NCBI GenBank assembly: GCA_000648925.1
Contig: JFHF01000036.1
Coordinates: forward strand, 1-64,000
Direction of reading: 5' to 3'
DNA length: 64,000 bases
Source: Caballeronia jiangsuensis
GTDB taxonomy: Bacteria > Pseudomonadota > Gammaproteobacteria > Burkholderiales > Burkholderiaceae
A program made the position numbers and the translations under genes. The notes below the pieces were generated by a model. It was given only the letters and a program-made list of their open reading frames with translations, made no database searches and was not told the origin of the DNA. Shown in pieces: positions 8,215-21,855 of the stretch. Position 1 is the first letter of the stretch. Each line of letters starts with the position of its first letter.

Positions 8215-9411
8215 CTATCGCTTATCGCGCCCTCGCCAGTGGCTGAAGCCCGCGAGACCTGTCGCCGCGATACCGGCGAGACAGACGCCCGTCCAGCCCA
8301 TCGCCTGCCACGCGAGCGACGCGACCCCTGATCCCAGCGCCCCGCCGATGAAATACGCGACCATGTAGACCGTGTTTACGCGGCTGCGCGCCTCGGGCTT
8401 GAGCGCGTAGATGCGCGACTGGTTCGAAATCTGCGCGGCCTGCACGCCGATATCGAGCACGATCACGCCGACGACGAGCCCCGCGATGCTCTTCGCCGAG
8501 AACGCGAACACGACAAACGACAGCGCCACGAGCCCGATGCACAGCGAGATGACGGCGCGCGGGCCGCGCTTGTCGGCGGATTTTCCCGCGAGCGGCGCGG
8601 CGAGCGCGCCCGCCGCGCCGACGATGCCGAAAAGACCCGCCGCCTGCGGACCCATATGAAACGGCTCGCCCGCGAGCAGCAGCGTGAGCACCGACCAGAA
8701 GATGCTGAACGCGGCGAAGAGCGCGCCGCCGGTGAACGACGCCTCGCGCAGCGCGCGGTTTTCGGCCGCGAGATGCCACATCGAGCCGAGCAGTTTGCCG
8801 TAGGTGAGCGTCGAGGTCGGGCGGCTCTTCGGCAGCCGCGCGATCACGACGACCGCCAGCGCGATCGTCGCGAGCACGGAGGCGCCGAACACGGCGCGCC
8901 AGCCGAAGTACTGCGCGACGAAACCCGATACCGTGCGCGCGAGCAGGATGCCGAGCAGGAGCCCGCTCATCACCGTGCCGACGGCGTGGCCGCGTTCGGC
9001 GGCGGGCGCGAGCTCGGCGGAGAAGGGCACGGCTTGCTGCGCGATCGTCGATACGATGCCGATCGCGAGACTCGCCGCGATCAGAACGGCGAGCGTCGGC
9101 GCGCTCGCCGCGGCCACGAGCGATACGCCGAGCGCCGCGAGTTGCAGCAGGATCAAAAGACGCCGGTCGAAGCGGTCGCCGAGCGGCGCGAGCACGAGCA
9201 TGCCGAGCGCGTAGCCGAGTTGCGTCGAGGCGGGCACCGCGCCGATCAAATGGGCGTCGCCGGGAAAGCTCGCGCGGAAATCGCCGAGCAGCGGCTGGTT
9301 GAAATAGATGTTCGCGACCGAGACGCCCGCGATGGTCGCGAGCAGCCACAGCGTGGCGCGCGAATAGTGCAGATGGCGCGCCGGAGGATTCGATTGCGGC
9401 GAATTGGGCAT
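8215..9411 (-). CDS. Major facilitator superfamily efflux permease
   Basis: 398 residues, 12 predicted membrane helices. An MFS signature loop between helices 2 and 3 reads APLGDRFDRRLL. It also has NIYFNQPLLGDF in helix 1 and a second-half loop AGKSADKRGPRA, typical of the YgaY/arabinose-efflux branch of drug:H+ antiporters. Substrate cannot be predicted. It is last in a minus-strand run, 65 bp after the phosphodiesterase gene, and converges on the receiver protein with only a 5-bp gap, so the two transcripts must overlap or end bidirectionally. Confidence 0.8.
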   Translation of the reverse strand: MPNSPQSNPPARHLHYSRATLWLLATIAGVSVANIYFNQPLLGDFRASFPGDAHLIGAVPASTQLGYALGMLVLAPLGDRFDRRLLILLQLAALGVSLVAAASAPTLAVLIAASLAIGIVSTIAQQAVPFSAELAPAAERGHAVGTVMSGLLLGILLARTVSGFVAQYFGWRAVFGASVLATIALAVVVIARLPKSRPTSTLTYGKLLGSMWHLAAENRALREASFTGGALFAAFSIFWSVLTLLLAGEPFHMGPQAAGLFGIVGAAGALAAPLAGKSADKRGPRAVISLCIGLVALSFVVFAFSAKSIAGLVVGVIVLDIGVQAAQISNQSRIYALKPEARSRVNTVYMVAYFIGGALGSGVASLAWQAMGWTGVCLAGIAATGLAGFSHWRGRDKR

Positions 9412-9476
9412 GAACCGAAGCCAGTGAAGATCAGCCGCCGATCATACTGAAGACGCGCGAGCGCCGCAGCGCGCCG

Positions 9477-10277
9477 TCAGAAAGGCTGCGGGCCGCCGCC
9501 CTGATCGACGCTCATGCAATGCGTGACGAGTCCGAGATCGGCGCGCCACAGATGCAGCCCGAACGCGGGCGGCTCCATGACGAACGCCTCGGGGCCGTCG
9601 GGTTTCAGTTGCAGCGCCACCTGATGCGCGGTCGACGGCGCGCACCAGACGAACGTGCCGCCGAACCGCGCGCCGATGGCCCGATGCACATGACCGCACA
9701 CGATGCGCTCGACGTTCGGATGGCGGCGCACGAGCGCGTCGAGCGCGCGGCTGTCGTCCGGCGCGAGGCGGATTTCGTCCATGAAGCCGATGCCGCATGC
9801 GATCGGCGGATGATGCATGCCGATGACGACGGGCCGGTCGCGGCAGGCGTCGAGCTGCGCTTCGAGCCAGGCGAGGCGCGCGGCGCACAGACGTCCGCCG
9901 CCCGAGCCGGGATCGAGCGTGTCGAGCGCGAGCACGCGGACATCGCCGACATCGAATGCGTATTGCACGAAGCCGTCGTGGCCCGCGAGTTCGGGGCGAT
10001 CGCTGAAGACCGTGCGCAGGTTCGCGCGGTCGTCGTGATTGCCGACGATCACGTGCCACGGCATCGCGAGCGTATCGAGCAGCGTGCGCAGATGCCGGTA
10101 TTCGTCGATGCCGCCCGCATCGACGAGATCGCCCGTGACGAGCACGGCGTCGGGGCGAGGATCGAGCGCGTTGAGCACGCCAATCGCGCGGGCGAGGAAA
10201 GCGGCTGTATCGACGCGGCCGTAGGCGAGCGTGCCTCGCGCCGTGATGTGCAGATCGCTGATCTGGGCGAGCAGCAT
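9477..10277 (-). CDS. Class III cyclic-nucleotide-type phosphodiesterase (CpdA/GpdQ-like)
   Basis: 266 residues of calcineurin-like metallophosphoesterase. All five metal-binding motifs are visible: QISDLHI at the N-terminus, VTGDLVD near residue 50, VGNHDD near 80, GMHHPP near 157 and CGHVHRA near 197. The order and spacing match CpdA/GpdQ-type enzymes that hydrolyse cAMP or phosphodiesters at a dimetal centre. A cytosolic location is likely since no signal peptide is seen. It sits 36 bp after a lipoprotein gene and 65 bp before the MFS permease, forming a probable three-gene unit. Confidence 0.85.
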   Translation of the reverse strand: MLLAQISDLHITARGTLAYGRVDTAAFLARAIGVLNALDPRPDAVLVTGDLVDAGGIDEYRHLRTLLDTLAMPWHVIVGNHDDRANLRTVFSDRPELAGHDGFVQYAFDVGDVRVLALDTLDPGSGGGRLCAARLAWLEAQLDACRDRPVVIGMHHPPIACGIGFMDEIRLAPDDSRALDALVRRHPNVERIVCGHVHRAIGARFGGTFVWCAPSTAHQVALQLKPDGPEAFVMEPPAFGLHLWRADLGLVTHCMSVDQGGGPQPF

Positions 10278-10313
10278 GCGCGTGAATCTCCTCGTCGCGG
10301 GCGGTTTAGAGGC

Positions 10314-10670
10314 TCAATCGTCGGATGCGGCGACGGGCGGCTTCGGCGCGAGCTTCGCGGGAACGAGCCACTGGAAGCCGGTCATCGACGTTTCGCTGAA
10401 CGTGCATTCGGCAGCCGCGGGCACCGGCACCGCCTTGGTGGCCGGCGGCTTCGGCGGATTCTGGATCGTGCCGTGCACGACCACCCGCGAGCCATGATAA
10501 CTCGCGCCGGAGCCCGTGATTTTCAGCGGCGCGCTCGCGGCGTCGGGATAATCCGCGCGCACCTTGTCCTTGCAGGCTTCGACATTCTTGTAATAGGACG
10601 TGCAGCCCGCGAGAAGAGCGAGCGGAATCGTGAGCAAAACGAGCGGCAGATGGCGGGTGCGATGGTTCAT
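10314..10670 (-). CDS. Putative lipoprotein of unknown function
   Basis: 118 residues from the ATG at 10670; a longer frame starting at 10802 lacks a signal. Signal peptide with lipobox LALLAGC (Cys about 22), then TSYYKNVEACKDKVRADYPD and a C-terminal half rich in Pro and Lys. It is probably anchored in the outer membrane. I do not recognise a family beyond the lipoprotein signal. It appears to head the transcript that continues into the phosphodiesterase. Confidence 0.7.
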   Translation of the reverse strand: MNHRTRHLPLVLLTIPLALLAGCTSYYKNVEACKDKVRADYPDAASAPLKITGSGASYHGSRVVVHGTIQNPPKPPATKAVPVPAAAECTFSETSMTGFQWLVPAKLAPKPPVAASDD

Positions 10671-10836
10671 CGATGAATTCTGTCGGTGCCCGATGCCGCG
10701 AAGGGCTCGGAGCGGAAAGAGGACGGGGCGAAACTTTATATCATGCGCGCCCCGCGAGGGTTTGGCCGGGCGCTTGTTTTCTCGCGCGATGCGGTAGCAC
10801 AATCGGCTCTGTCATTCGACCGCGCGTTGCGCACCG

Positions 10837-11136
10837 ATGGAGACCACCGCCATGCAGAAGGACATCGAAGTAGGCGATTACCTGCTCGCCATGCAGGCCG
10901 TATCCAGGCCGATCGAAGCCGACGGCGACGAGGAGGCGGCTCCGTCCGAGGGTTACGCGATTCGCGTGCGCGTGACGCGGCTCGACCGCAAACCTGTGCA
11001 CGGATCGACACTCGCCGACGACTCCGGCGAAATGACGGGCGACCACGGTCCTTTCGAGACTGTCGCCGAGGCGATCGCGCACGGCGAGGCGTGGGGACGG
11101 CATTACGTCGCGCGTGTGCTGGGGCACGCGGTATAG
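10837..11136 (+). CDS. Hypothetical protein
   Basis: 99 residues, or 94 if translation starts at the second ATG (10852). Soluble and acidic: DIEVGDYLLAMQAVSRPIEA, then RVRVTRLDRKPVHGSTLADD and ETVAEAIAHGEAWGRHYVAR. The last part resembles small DUF proteins with a C-terminal helix, but I cannot name a family. Codon usage is typical of the chromosome, and the gene is divergent from the lipoprotein at 10314-10670. Confidence 0.6.
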   Translation: METTAMQKDIEVGDYLLAMQAVSRPIEADGDEEAAPSEGYAIRVRVTRLDRKPVHGSTLADDSGEMTGDHGPFETVAEAIAHGEAWGRHYVARVLGHAV

Positions 11137-11245
11137 CGGCGAGGGCTGCGAAAGAGGGGAAGCGTTCCCCGCGTCAGGCGGGTGCAGCGCGAAGGCGGGC
11201 ATCGCTAGACTCTGGTTCATCGACCGGACCATTGCCGAGGTTGCC

Positions 11246-11458
11246 ATGACGCCCGTTGCGCTCTACATCACCCCGAACTACATCGCGTCGGTGCGCGGCG
11301 GCAAGACGCGCGACTGCTTCGGCGGAACGGTGCGGTTCATCGGCGTGGATGCGTTGCCGTTCGATATCGAGCACGTGTGCCTGCTTGATCGCGATACGGC
11401 GATCGAGGCGCTGTTCGATGCGGTGAGGGACGCGGAGCGGTTGTTGAATGCGGTGTGA
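11246..11458 (+). CDS. Small hypothetical protein
   Basis: 70 residues starting MTPVALYITPNYIASVRGGK and ending IEALFDAVRDAERLLNAV. The ATG at 11246 is preferred over an upstream in-frame start at 11114 because the preceding residues look random. No signal peptide or membrane segment, and no family recognised. Existence is supported only by frame length and codon bias. Confidence 0.5.
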   Translation: MTPVALYITPNYIASVRGGKTRDCFGGTVRFIGVDALPFDIEHVCLLDRDTAIEALFDAVRDAERLLNAV

Positions 11459-11530
11459 GGGGGCTCAAGATTTCGGAAGGCGGGTCGTTATTGCGGTGAC
11501 CCTATCCTTTACCGAAAACTTGGACCACGA

Positions 11531-12034
11531 ATGGCACTGAAATCCCTTGCAAGCGCAGTCGCGTTGTCCTTGTTTCTTTCCGGATGCCTGACGACAGTAC
11601 CGGATATCCCATCTTCCAGCGCGGGCAGTGTCCAGACGAGGCAGCGAATCGTCGATGGCATCCAGTCCCCGACGATCGACAGTAACGGTGTTCTTCTCAC
11701 GCCATGGGTTCGCAGCGCGATGATGTCCGCATTCGCGATGCGCGCCGCTCATCTCGGACTTCGAATCGATCCGAACGGGGTCCCGGTCAGGATCCGCATC
11801 ACCAGCGTTCGATCGAAGTCCGACGCGGCGCGTATCGCCTTCAATTTCCTCGATGGTGCGGAGTGGGTGTCGGGAACGGTGACGGTGGGTGACGCCAGCT
11901 TCGACGTTCAGGAGGACACGTGGCTGCACTGGATGCCGACGGGCTATCGCAGCATCCAGGAAGTCGCGGATGCGGTCGGGAGGCAGGTGGCCAACGGCGT
12001 GGCGCTGGTTGGCGGGATGCCGCTTAACGATTGA
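11531..12034 (+). CDS. Putative lipoprotein
   Basis: 167 residues. Signal peptide ALKSLASAVALSLFLSGC places a lipidated cysteine at about 19. The mature region has PWVRSAMMSAFAMRAAHLGL and a C-terminal segment GVALVGGMPLND. No family recognised. Its base composition is somewhat lower in GC than its neighbours, and it lies beside the 3' end of tRNA-Leu, a common insertion point. No integrase or repeated tRNA end is seen, so transfer is only a possibility. Confidence 0.65.
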   Translation: MALKSLASAVALSLFLSGCLTTVPDIPSSSAGSVQTRQRIVDGIQSPTIDSNGVLLTPWVRSAMMSAFAMRAAHLGLRIDPNGVPVRIRITSVRSKSDAARIAFNFLDGAEWVSGTVTVGDASFDVQEDTWLHWMPTGYRSIQEVADAVGRQVANGVALVGGMPLND

Positions 12035-12055
12035 GGGGAGTGCGAATCGCGTGCC

Positions 12056-12140
12056 TGGTGCCGGGGACCGGACTCGAACCGGCAAGCCGTTAGGCGGCGG
12101 ATTTTAAGTCCGCTATGTTTACCAATTTCATCACCCCGGC
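12056..12140 (-). tRNA. tRNA-Leu (anticodon TAA)
   Basis: 85 nt on the minus strand. Acceptor arm GCCGGGG pairs with CCCCGGC, and the encoded 3' CCA is at 12056-12058. D-loop, anticodon stem GCGGACT-TAA-AATCCGC, long variable arm and GGTTCGAGTCC T-loop are all present. The long variable arm and TAA anticodon identify it as a leucine tRNA reading UUA/UUG. Confidence 0.97.
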
Positions 12141-12271
12141 AGGGCGGACGCGATTCTACCATTGCCCGACACCGCGCCAAAGCCGCGCCGGCCACCACCA
12201 TGCACGCCGTTCGACAAGTTTTCGGCCCTCCCGCATAATCGGCGGCACCGATTTCGGCGCGAGGACACACG

Positions 12272-12855
<584 letters not shown>

Positions 12856-12856
<1 letters not shown>

Positions 12857-13308
12857 TGCGCGTCGGGCTCATCTCCGATACCCACAATCTCGTGCGCCCC
12901 GAGGCCCTCGACGCATTGCGCGGCTGCGCGCACATCGTTCATGCAGGCGATATCTGCAAGCGCGACGTGCTCGATGCGCTCGCGTCCCTCGCGTCGCTCA
13001 CCGTCGTGCGCGGCAATAACGATGTCGGCGATGACGTCGCGCGACTGCCCGAACATGCGCGCATCGAGCTCGACGGCGCGACGATCCACGTCGTCCACGA
13101 TATCGCCGATGTCCCGAAGCAACTCGACGGCATCGATGTCGTCGTGACCGGTCATTCGCACAAGCCGCTCATCGAGCGTCGCAACGGCGTGCTCTTCGTG
13201 AATCCCGGCAGCGCGGGGCCGCGTCGATTCAAACTGCCGATCACGCTCGCGCTGCTCGATATCGACGATGGGAAACTGCAAGCGCATCTCGTCGCGCTCG
13301 TGACATAA
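12856..13308 (+). CDS. YfcE/MJ0936-type metallophosphoesterase
   Basis: 150 residues. Motifs: ISDTHN (residues 6-11), HAGDI near 29, RGNND near 52, VTGHSHKP near 97 and FVNPGS near 115. This is the compact YfcE-like calcineurin fold with a two-metal centre and no insert domain. Family members cleave phosphodiester model substrates; the physiological substrate is unknown. The ATG overlaps the stop of the preceding channel gene by one base, so the pair is an operon. Confidence 0.85.
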
Positions 13309-13336
13309 AAAAGGCCGGCGCTCACGCACCGGCCTT
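13305..13336 (-). terminator. Terminator for the proP-like gene
   Basis: Stem AAGGCCGG/CCGGCCTT followed on the minus strand by a T-run (A-run on plus at 13305-13312). It may also slow plus-strand transcripts from the phosphoesterase. Confidence 0.75.
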
Positions 13337-13359
13337 GCTCCATCAGACAGCCCGACGCT

Positions 13360-14835
13360 TTATGCGCGCACCGTGCCTTCCGGGAACGTATCGTCCATTT
13401 CGGCGGCTTCGCGATGGCCACGCAGGATCGCGTGCGCTTCCGACTTCGACGCCACGGCCGGCGGCGAACCCTTCAGCGGCTTCTTCGCCGTTTCGTGCAG
13501 CGCGAGCACCGACACGATACCGATCAGCGACGCGCCCATCAGATAGTACGCGGGCATCATCAGGTTGCCGGTCTTGTCGACGAGCCATGCCGTGACGAGC
13601 GGCGTCGTGCCGCCGAACAGCGACACCGACACGTTGAAGCCGATCGCGAGCGCGCCGTAGCGGATCTTCGTCGGGAAGAGCGCCGGCAGCGACGACGGCA
13701 TCACGCCCGTGAACGTCGACAGCAGCGCGCCGAGAATCATCATGCCCGCGAAGATCGACGGAATCGTGCCCATGCGGATCAACGAAAGCGCCGGAATCGA
13801 CAGCACCAAGAGGCCGACACAACCCGCGAGCATCACCGGCTTGCGGCCGATCGTATCCGACAGGCGGCCAGCGAAGAGCGTCAGCGGCATCATCAGCACC
13901 ATCACGACGAGCACGATGAAGAGGCCGTGCGTCTCGTTGAACTTGAGCGTCGCCGACAGATAGCTCGGCAGATACGAAAGCGCCATGTAGTCGGTCACGT
14001 TGAAGATCAGCACGAGGCCCACGCATTGCAAAAGCGGCTTCCATTGCTGAATCAGCGTCTCGCGGAACTGCTCCTTGGTCGTTTCGTGCGACACCGCTTC
14101 CGCCTTCTCGGCTTCACGCTGGAACGCAGGCGTTTCTTCGAGCTTCATCCGGATATACAGACCGATCAGGCCGAGCGGACCCGCGATCATGAACGGAATG
14201 CGCCAGCCCCACGAAAGCAGTTCGCGCTCCGACATCACCGCGGTCAGCACCGCGACGACGCCCGCGCCGAGCACATAGCCGACGAGCGTGCCGAACTCCA
14301 GAAAGCTCGACATGAAGCCGCGCTTCTTGTCCGGCGAGAATTCGGCGATGAAGGTCGCCGCGCCGCCGTATTCGCCGCCCGTCGAGAAGCCCTGCACGAG
14401 ACGCGCGACGAGCAGCAGCACCGGCGCCATCACGCCGATCGACTCGTAGCTCGGAATCAGGCCGATACAGAACGTGCCGACGGCCATCATGATCATCGTC
14501 ATCGCGAGCACGCGCTTGCGGCCGATGCGGTCGCCGAGCGGGCCGAACACCATGCCGCCGATCGGGCGCACGAGGAACGCGGCCGCGAACGTGCCGAAGG
14601 TCGCGAGCAACTGCGCCGCCGGGCTGCTCGACGGAAAGAACACCTTGCCGAGCGTCACGGCGATGTAGCTGTACACGCCGAAGTCGAACCACTCCATCGC
14701 ATTACCGATGGCCATCGCGCCGACCGCGCGCTTGAGCAGGGATTGATCGACGATGGTGATGTCGTCGAGGGTGAGATCGGACTTCCGACTCGATGAATCG
14801 TGTTTGCGCCAAAGGCCCTCTTGAAGAGAAGACAT
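13360..14835 (-). CDS. proP: ProP-type MFS metabolite:proton symporter
   Basis: 491 residues from the ATG at 14835; a much longer open frame upstream is non-coding. Members of the metabolite:H+ symporter branch share the features seen here: AMEWFDFGVYSYIA in helix 1, FGPLGDRIGRKRVL in loop 2-3, GFSTGGEYGGAATF near helix 5, and a second-half LFAGRLSDTIGRKPVM. E. coli ProP imports proline and betaine under osmotic stress and ends in an antiparallel coiled coil. Here the tail is short and lacks an obvious coiled coil, so osmosensing may differ and alpha-ketoglutarate-type substrates remain possible. Confidence 0.75.
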   Translation of the reverse strand: MSSLQEGLWRKHDSSSRKSDLTLDDITIVDQSLLKRAVGAMAIGNAMEWFDFGVYSYIAVTLGKVFFPSSSPAAQLLATFGTFAAAFLVRPIGGMVFGPLGDRIGRKRVLAMTMIMMAVGTFCIGLIPSYESIGVMAPVLLLVARLVQGFSTGGEYGGAATFIAEFSPDKKRGFMSSFLEFGTLVGYVLGAGVVAVLTAVMSERELLSWGWRIPFMIAGPLGLIGLYIRMKLEETPAFQREAEKAEAVSHETTKEQFRETLIQQWKPLLQCVGLVLIFNVTDYMALSYLPSYLSATLKFNETHGLFIVLVVMVLMMPLTLFAGRLSDTIGRKPVMLAGCVGLLVLSIPALSLIRMGTIPSIFAGMMILGALLSTFTGVMPSSLPALFPTKIRYGALAIGFNVSVSLFGGTTPLVTAWLVDKTGNLMMPAYYLMGASLIGIVSVLALHETAKKPLKGSPPAVASKSEAHAILRGHREAAEMDDTFPEGTVRA

Positions 14836-15463
14836 AGTCTGAAAAACTCCGTATTCGATCCCGAGAACTCGAGCAGAGCTTCGGGCGCGCCGTCGAAAGG
14901 ACAGCGCGTATTGCCGGGACAGTGCAGTTTCGCGACGGCGCCGCTTTGCATCGCGGGAAACGGACGCCAATGGCTCCGCGCAGCATCGTGTTCGAAGCAG
15001 ATGCTGAAGAATCGAGTAGCAAGCGCGGTGCCGGTGCTTCGCGGTGGGTCGCGAAATTGCACTCGGATGAAACAAACGAATTTGACGTGCGGACGGCGAA
15101 CCCGGCGTTGAACCTGAGTTGCCGCGGGTGGAGCCGCGACGTCGGCGAAAAAACAACCTGAGACGAAAAAGGCCGGCGTGAGGCTGGCAAGACCAGCTAA
15201 AAAACCGACGCGCCTCTTTGTATGAAAACTGTCACTACCGCGATGCGTCCGAGAAGCGATGCGCCGGACTCATGCGCGTGAATGATGGTGAATTACTGTT
15301 GATAACGAACAGATGATAACACGATGACAGAAGATGTGCAAACCGGGCCGTCTGCGCATGCCTCGGAGGCCGGCTCAATCCCTTGCCTGGTCTAGGATTG
15401 CGCCGAATCCCATGAGATTCGTCTGATGGTCCATTCGGAACATTTTGCACCGTTGCGGGCAAC
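14836..15463. other. Long leader/intergenic region upstream of proP-like gene
   Basis: A 628-bp stretch without a credible gene. It contains a 15-bp inverted repeat (see 14923-15062) and an AT-rich patch at 15280-15330. If the promoter lies in that patch, the proP-like mRNA would carry a leader of several hundred bases. Confidence 0.5.
14923..15062. repeat. Inverted repeat, 15-bp arms, in proP-like leader
   Basis: GTGCAGTTTCGCGAC at 14923-14937 faces its inverse at 15048-15062 with one mismatch, 110 bp apart. The sequence just inside the arms also pairs partially, so a transcript could form one long imperfect hairpin ahead of the coding sequence. Confidence 0.6.
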
Positions 15464-15488
15464 AAAAAACCGGCCGCATGGGCCGGTT
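15464..15488 (-). terminator. Terminator after yggX
   Basis: Minus strand: stem AACCGGCC/GGCCGGTT and a T-run, 26 bp beyond the yggX stop. Confidence 0.85.
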
Positions 15489-15513
15489 CTTGCAGTACAT
15501 TCGAGCCGCGATT

Positions 15514-15786
15514 TCAGCTTTGCGGCGGGACGTAGCCCGTAGCCGTATCGGCGCCTTCGCCGAAGAAATATTTCTCGGTCTGCTTGATGAGGTACTGGCG
15601 CGCGCGCGGATCGGCCATGTTCAGTCGATTCTCGTTGATGAGCATCGTCTGCTGCTTGAGCCAGCCTTGCCAGGCTTCCTTCGAGATCGTTTCGTAGATG
15701 CGCTTGCCGAGCTCGCCCGGCAGCGGCGGAAAGTCCAGTCCTTCGGCTTCCTTGCCGAGCTTCGCGCATTGAACCATTCGAGCCAT
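15514..15786 (-). CDS. yggX: Fe(2+)-trafficking protein YggX
   Basis: 90 residues, the usual family length. Characteristic features: MARMVQCAKLGKEAEGLDFP with the conserved Cys7, PGELGKRIYETISKEAWQGW, and LNMADPRARQYLIKQTEKYF. YggX protects Fe-S proteins from oxidative damage and participates in iron trafficking in the cytosol. It lies 57 bp downstream of argA on the same strand and ends at a good terminator, so an argA-yggX transcript is likely. Confidence 0.95.
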   Translation of the reverse strand: MARMVQCAKLGKEAEGLDFPPLPGELGKRIYETISKEAWQGWLKQQTMLINENRLNMADPRARQYLIKQTEKYFFGEGADTATGYVPPQS

Positions 15787-15843
15787 TGTGAGTTTCTCCT
15801 CTGTATCGGGGGAGAAGCGCGGTTCGCGCTTCTCAAATCGTGT

Positions 15844-17214
15844 TCAAAGCTGTTTCATCAGGACGAGCGACTTGCGCTGCCAGTTGTAAAGGCGCCGGCG
15901 ATCTTCGGGAAGATCGTCCACGGTCACCTTCACGAAGCCGCGCTTCAGGAACCAGTGCTCGGTGCGCGTCGTCAGCACGAAGATACGCGTGAGGCCGCGC
16001 GCCCGCGCCCGCTGCTCGATGCGCTTGAGCAGGCGCTCGCCGTCGCCCGAACCTTGCGCTTCCGGCGCGACGGTCAGGCACGCCATCTCGCCGATGCGCT
16101 CCTGCGTGTACGGATAGAGCGCCGCGCAGCCGAACAGCACGCCATCGTGCTCGATGACGGAGAAGTGGTCGATATCGCGCTCGATCTGGTGACGTCCGCG
16201 CCGCACGAGCGTGCCATCGCTTTCGAGCGGCTCGATCAGCGTGAGAATGCCGCCGACGTCGTCCGGCGTCGCTTCGCGCAGGCTTTCGAGGTTCTCGTAC
16301 GAGATCATCGTGCCGACGCCATCGTGCAGGAACAGTTCGAGCAGCACGCTGCCGTCGAGCGAATACGGAATGATGTGGCCGCGCGCGACGCCGCCGCGGC
16401 ACGCGCGCACCGTATGCTTCAGATAGAACGCCGTGTCGCCTTGCAGCTCGCCGCTTTCCTGCAGGCGATAGGCGTCGTCGAGCGACATTTCGCGGATGAG
16501 TTCGTTTTCCGAATCGACGAGGCCCGGAATTTCGGTCACGAAGATGATCTTGTCGGCGCGCAGCGCGATGGCGGCGGCGGACGCGACATCTTCCATCGAC
16601 AGATTGAACGCCTCGCCGGTCGGCGAGAAGCCGAGCGACGACAGCAGCACCAGCTTGTTCGATGCGAGCGACTGGCGGATGGAATCGCCGTCGATCTTGC
16701 GCACGACGCCCGTATGCTGGAAATCGACGCCATCCAGGATGCCGACCGGCCGCGCCGTCACGAAGTTGCCCGACACGACGCTGATGTGCGCGTGCGCCAT
16801 CGGCGTGTTCGGCAAGCCCTGGCTGATCGCGGCCTCGATGTCGAGACGCACTTCGCCGGCGGCTTCCTTCGCGGATTCGAGCGCGCGGGCATCGGTGATG
16901 CGCAGGCCGTGCGAGAACGACGATTCCACCCCGTGAAGGCTCAACTGCTCGTCGAGCTGCGGGCGCGAGCCGTGCACCAGCACGACATGGATGCCCATCG
17001 CGTGCAGCAGGCCGACGTCCTGCACGAGCGCGTTCAGGCGTCCTTCCTGCACCAGCTCGCCGCCGAACGCCACGACGAAGGTCTTGTTCCGGAACGCGTG
17101 AATATACGGCGCGACGGAGCGCATCCAGTCGACGAACTGGGCGTGGAGATCGGGCGCTTCGGGCTCGGCTGCCGGCTGCGACGCGGTCATCGTGAGGTCG
17201 GTTTGGGAATTCAT
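15844..17214 (-). CDS. argA: Amino-acid N-acetyltransferase (N-acetylglutamate synthase)
   Basis: 456 residues, matching classical bifunctional-fold ArgA. An N-terminal amino-acid-kinase-like domain spans about 25-290 (FVVAFGGELV, VLVHGSRPQLDEQL, VVSGNFVTARPVG). A C-terminal GNAT domain spans about 310-456 (CLTVAPEAQGSGDGERLL for acetyl-CoA binding, TEHWFLKRGF). It acetylates glutamate in the first step of arginine biosynthesis and is normally inhibited by arginine through the kinase-like domain. An alternative start at 17190 is possible. Only 22 bp separate it from the divergent hrpA start, so its promoter must overlap hrpA coding or leader sequence. Confidence 0.95.
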   Translation of the reverse strand: MNSQTDLTMTASQPAAEPEAPDLHAQFVDWMRSVAPYIHAFRNKTFVVAFGGELVQEGRLNALVQDVGLLHAMGIHVVLVHGSRPQLDEQLSLHGVESSFSHGLRITDARALESAKEAAGEVRLDIEAAISQGLPNTPMAHAHISVVSGNFVTARPVGILDGVDFQHTGVVRKIDGDSIRQSLASNKLVLLSSLGFSPTGEAFNLSMEDVASAAAIALRADKIIFVTEIPGLVDSENELIREMSLDDAYRLQESGELQGDTAFYLKHTVRACRGGVARGHIIPYSLDGSVLLELFLHDGVGTMISYENLESLREATPDDVGGILTLIEPLESDGTLVRRGRHQIERDIDHFSVIEHDGVLFGCAALYPYTQERIGEMACLTVAPEAQGSGDGERLLKRIEQRARARGLTRIFVLTTRTEHWFLKRGFVKVTVDDLPEDRRRLYNWQRKSLVLMKQL

Positions 17215-17222
17215 CCCGGGAT

Positions 17223-17228
17223 TATAAT
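17223..17228 (+). promoter_or_regulatory. Consensus -10 hexamer in the argA/hrpA gap
   Basis: A perfect TATAAT sits in the 22-bp gap between the two starts, 8 bases before the hrpA ATG. The flanking ATTATAAT is its own inverse, so it could serve either strand. No good -35 is seen. If used for hrpA, the transcript would have almost no leader. Confidence 0.4.
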
Positions 17229-17236
17229 GCGACGCT

Positions 17237-21718
<4,482 letters not shown>

Positions 21719-21855
21719 ACCGTGACCGAAAAACTTGCCGCAACACGCCGTTTCTTGCGCCCTCGCAGCGTATTGCGCAAAAAGCCGCAGCCGGTCAACC
21801 CGCCGCGCGAGGCAAACGTTCTACAATGACGCCTGCCTTCCGAAGCCTATTTTCC

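Noticed and set aside
10837..12140. Possible genomic island beside tRNA-Leu
   Set aside because: No integrase, no duplicated tRNA 3' end, and the small genes have nearly typical composition.
14655..15156. N-terminal extension of the ProP-like protein from 15156, and frames on both strands starting Met-Gln-Phe-Arg-Asp
   Set aside because: The identical N-termini on both strands come from the inverted repeat; conserved transporter sequence begins after the ATG at 14835.
15290..15310. CTG...CAG sequence that could be a LexA box, and an adjacent 8/9 DnaA-box match
   Set aside because: The spacing is 11 rather than 10 bases for LexA, and a single imperfect DnaA box means nothing by itself.
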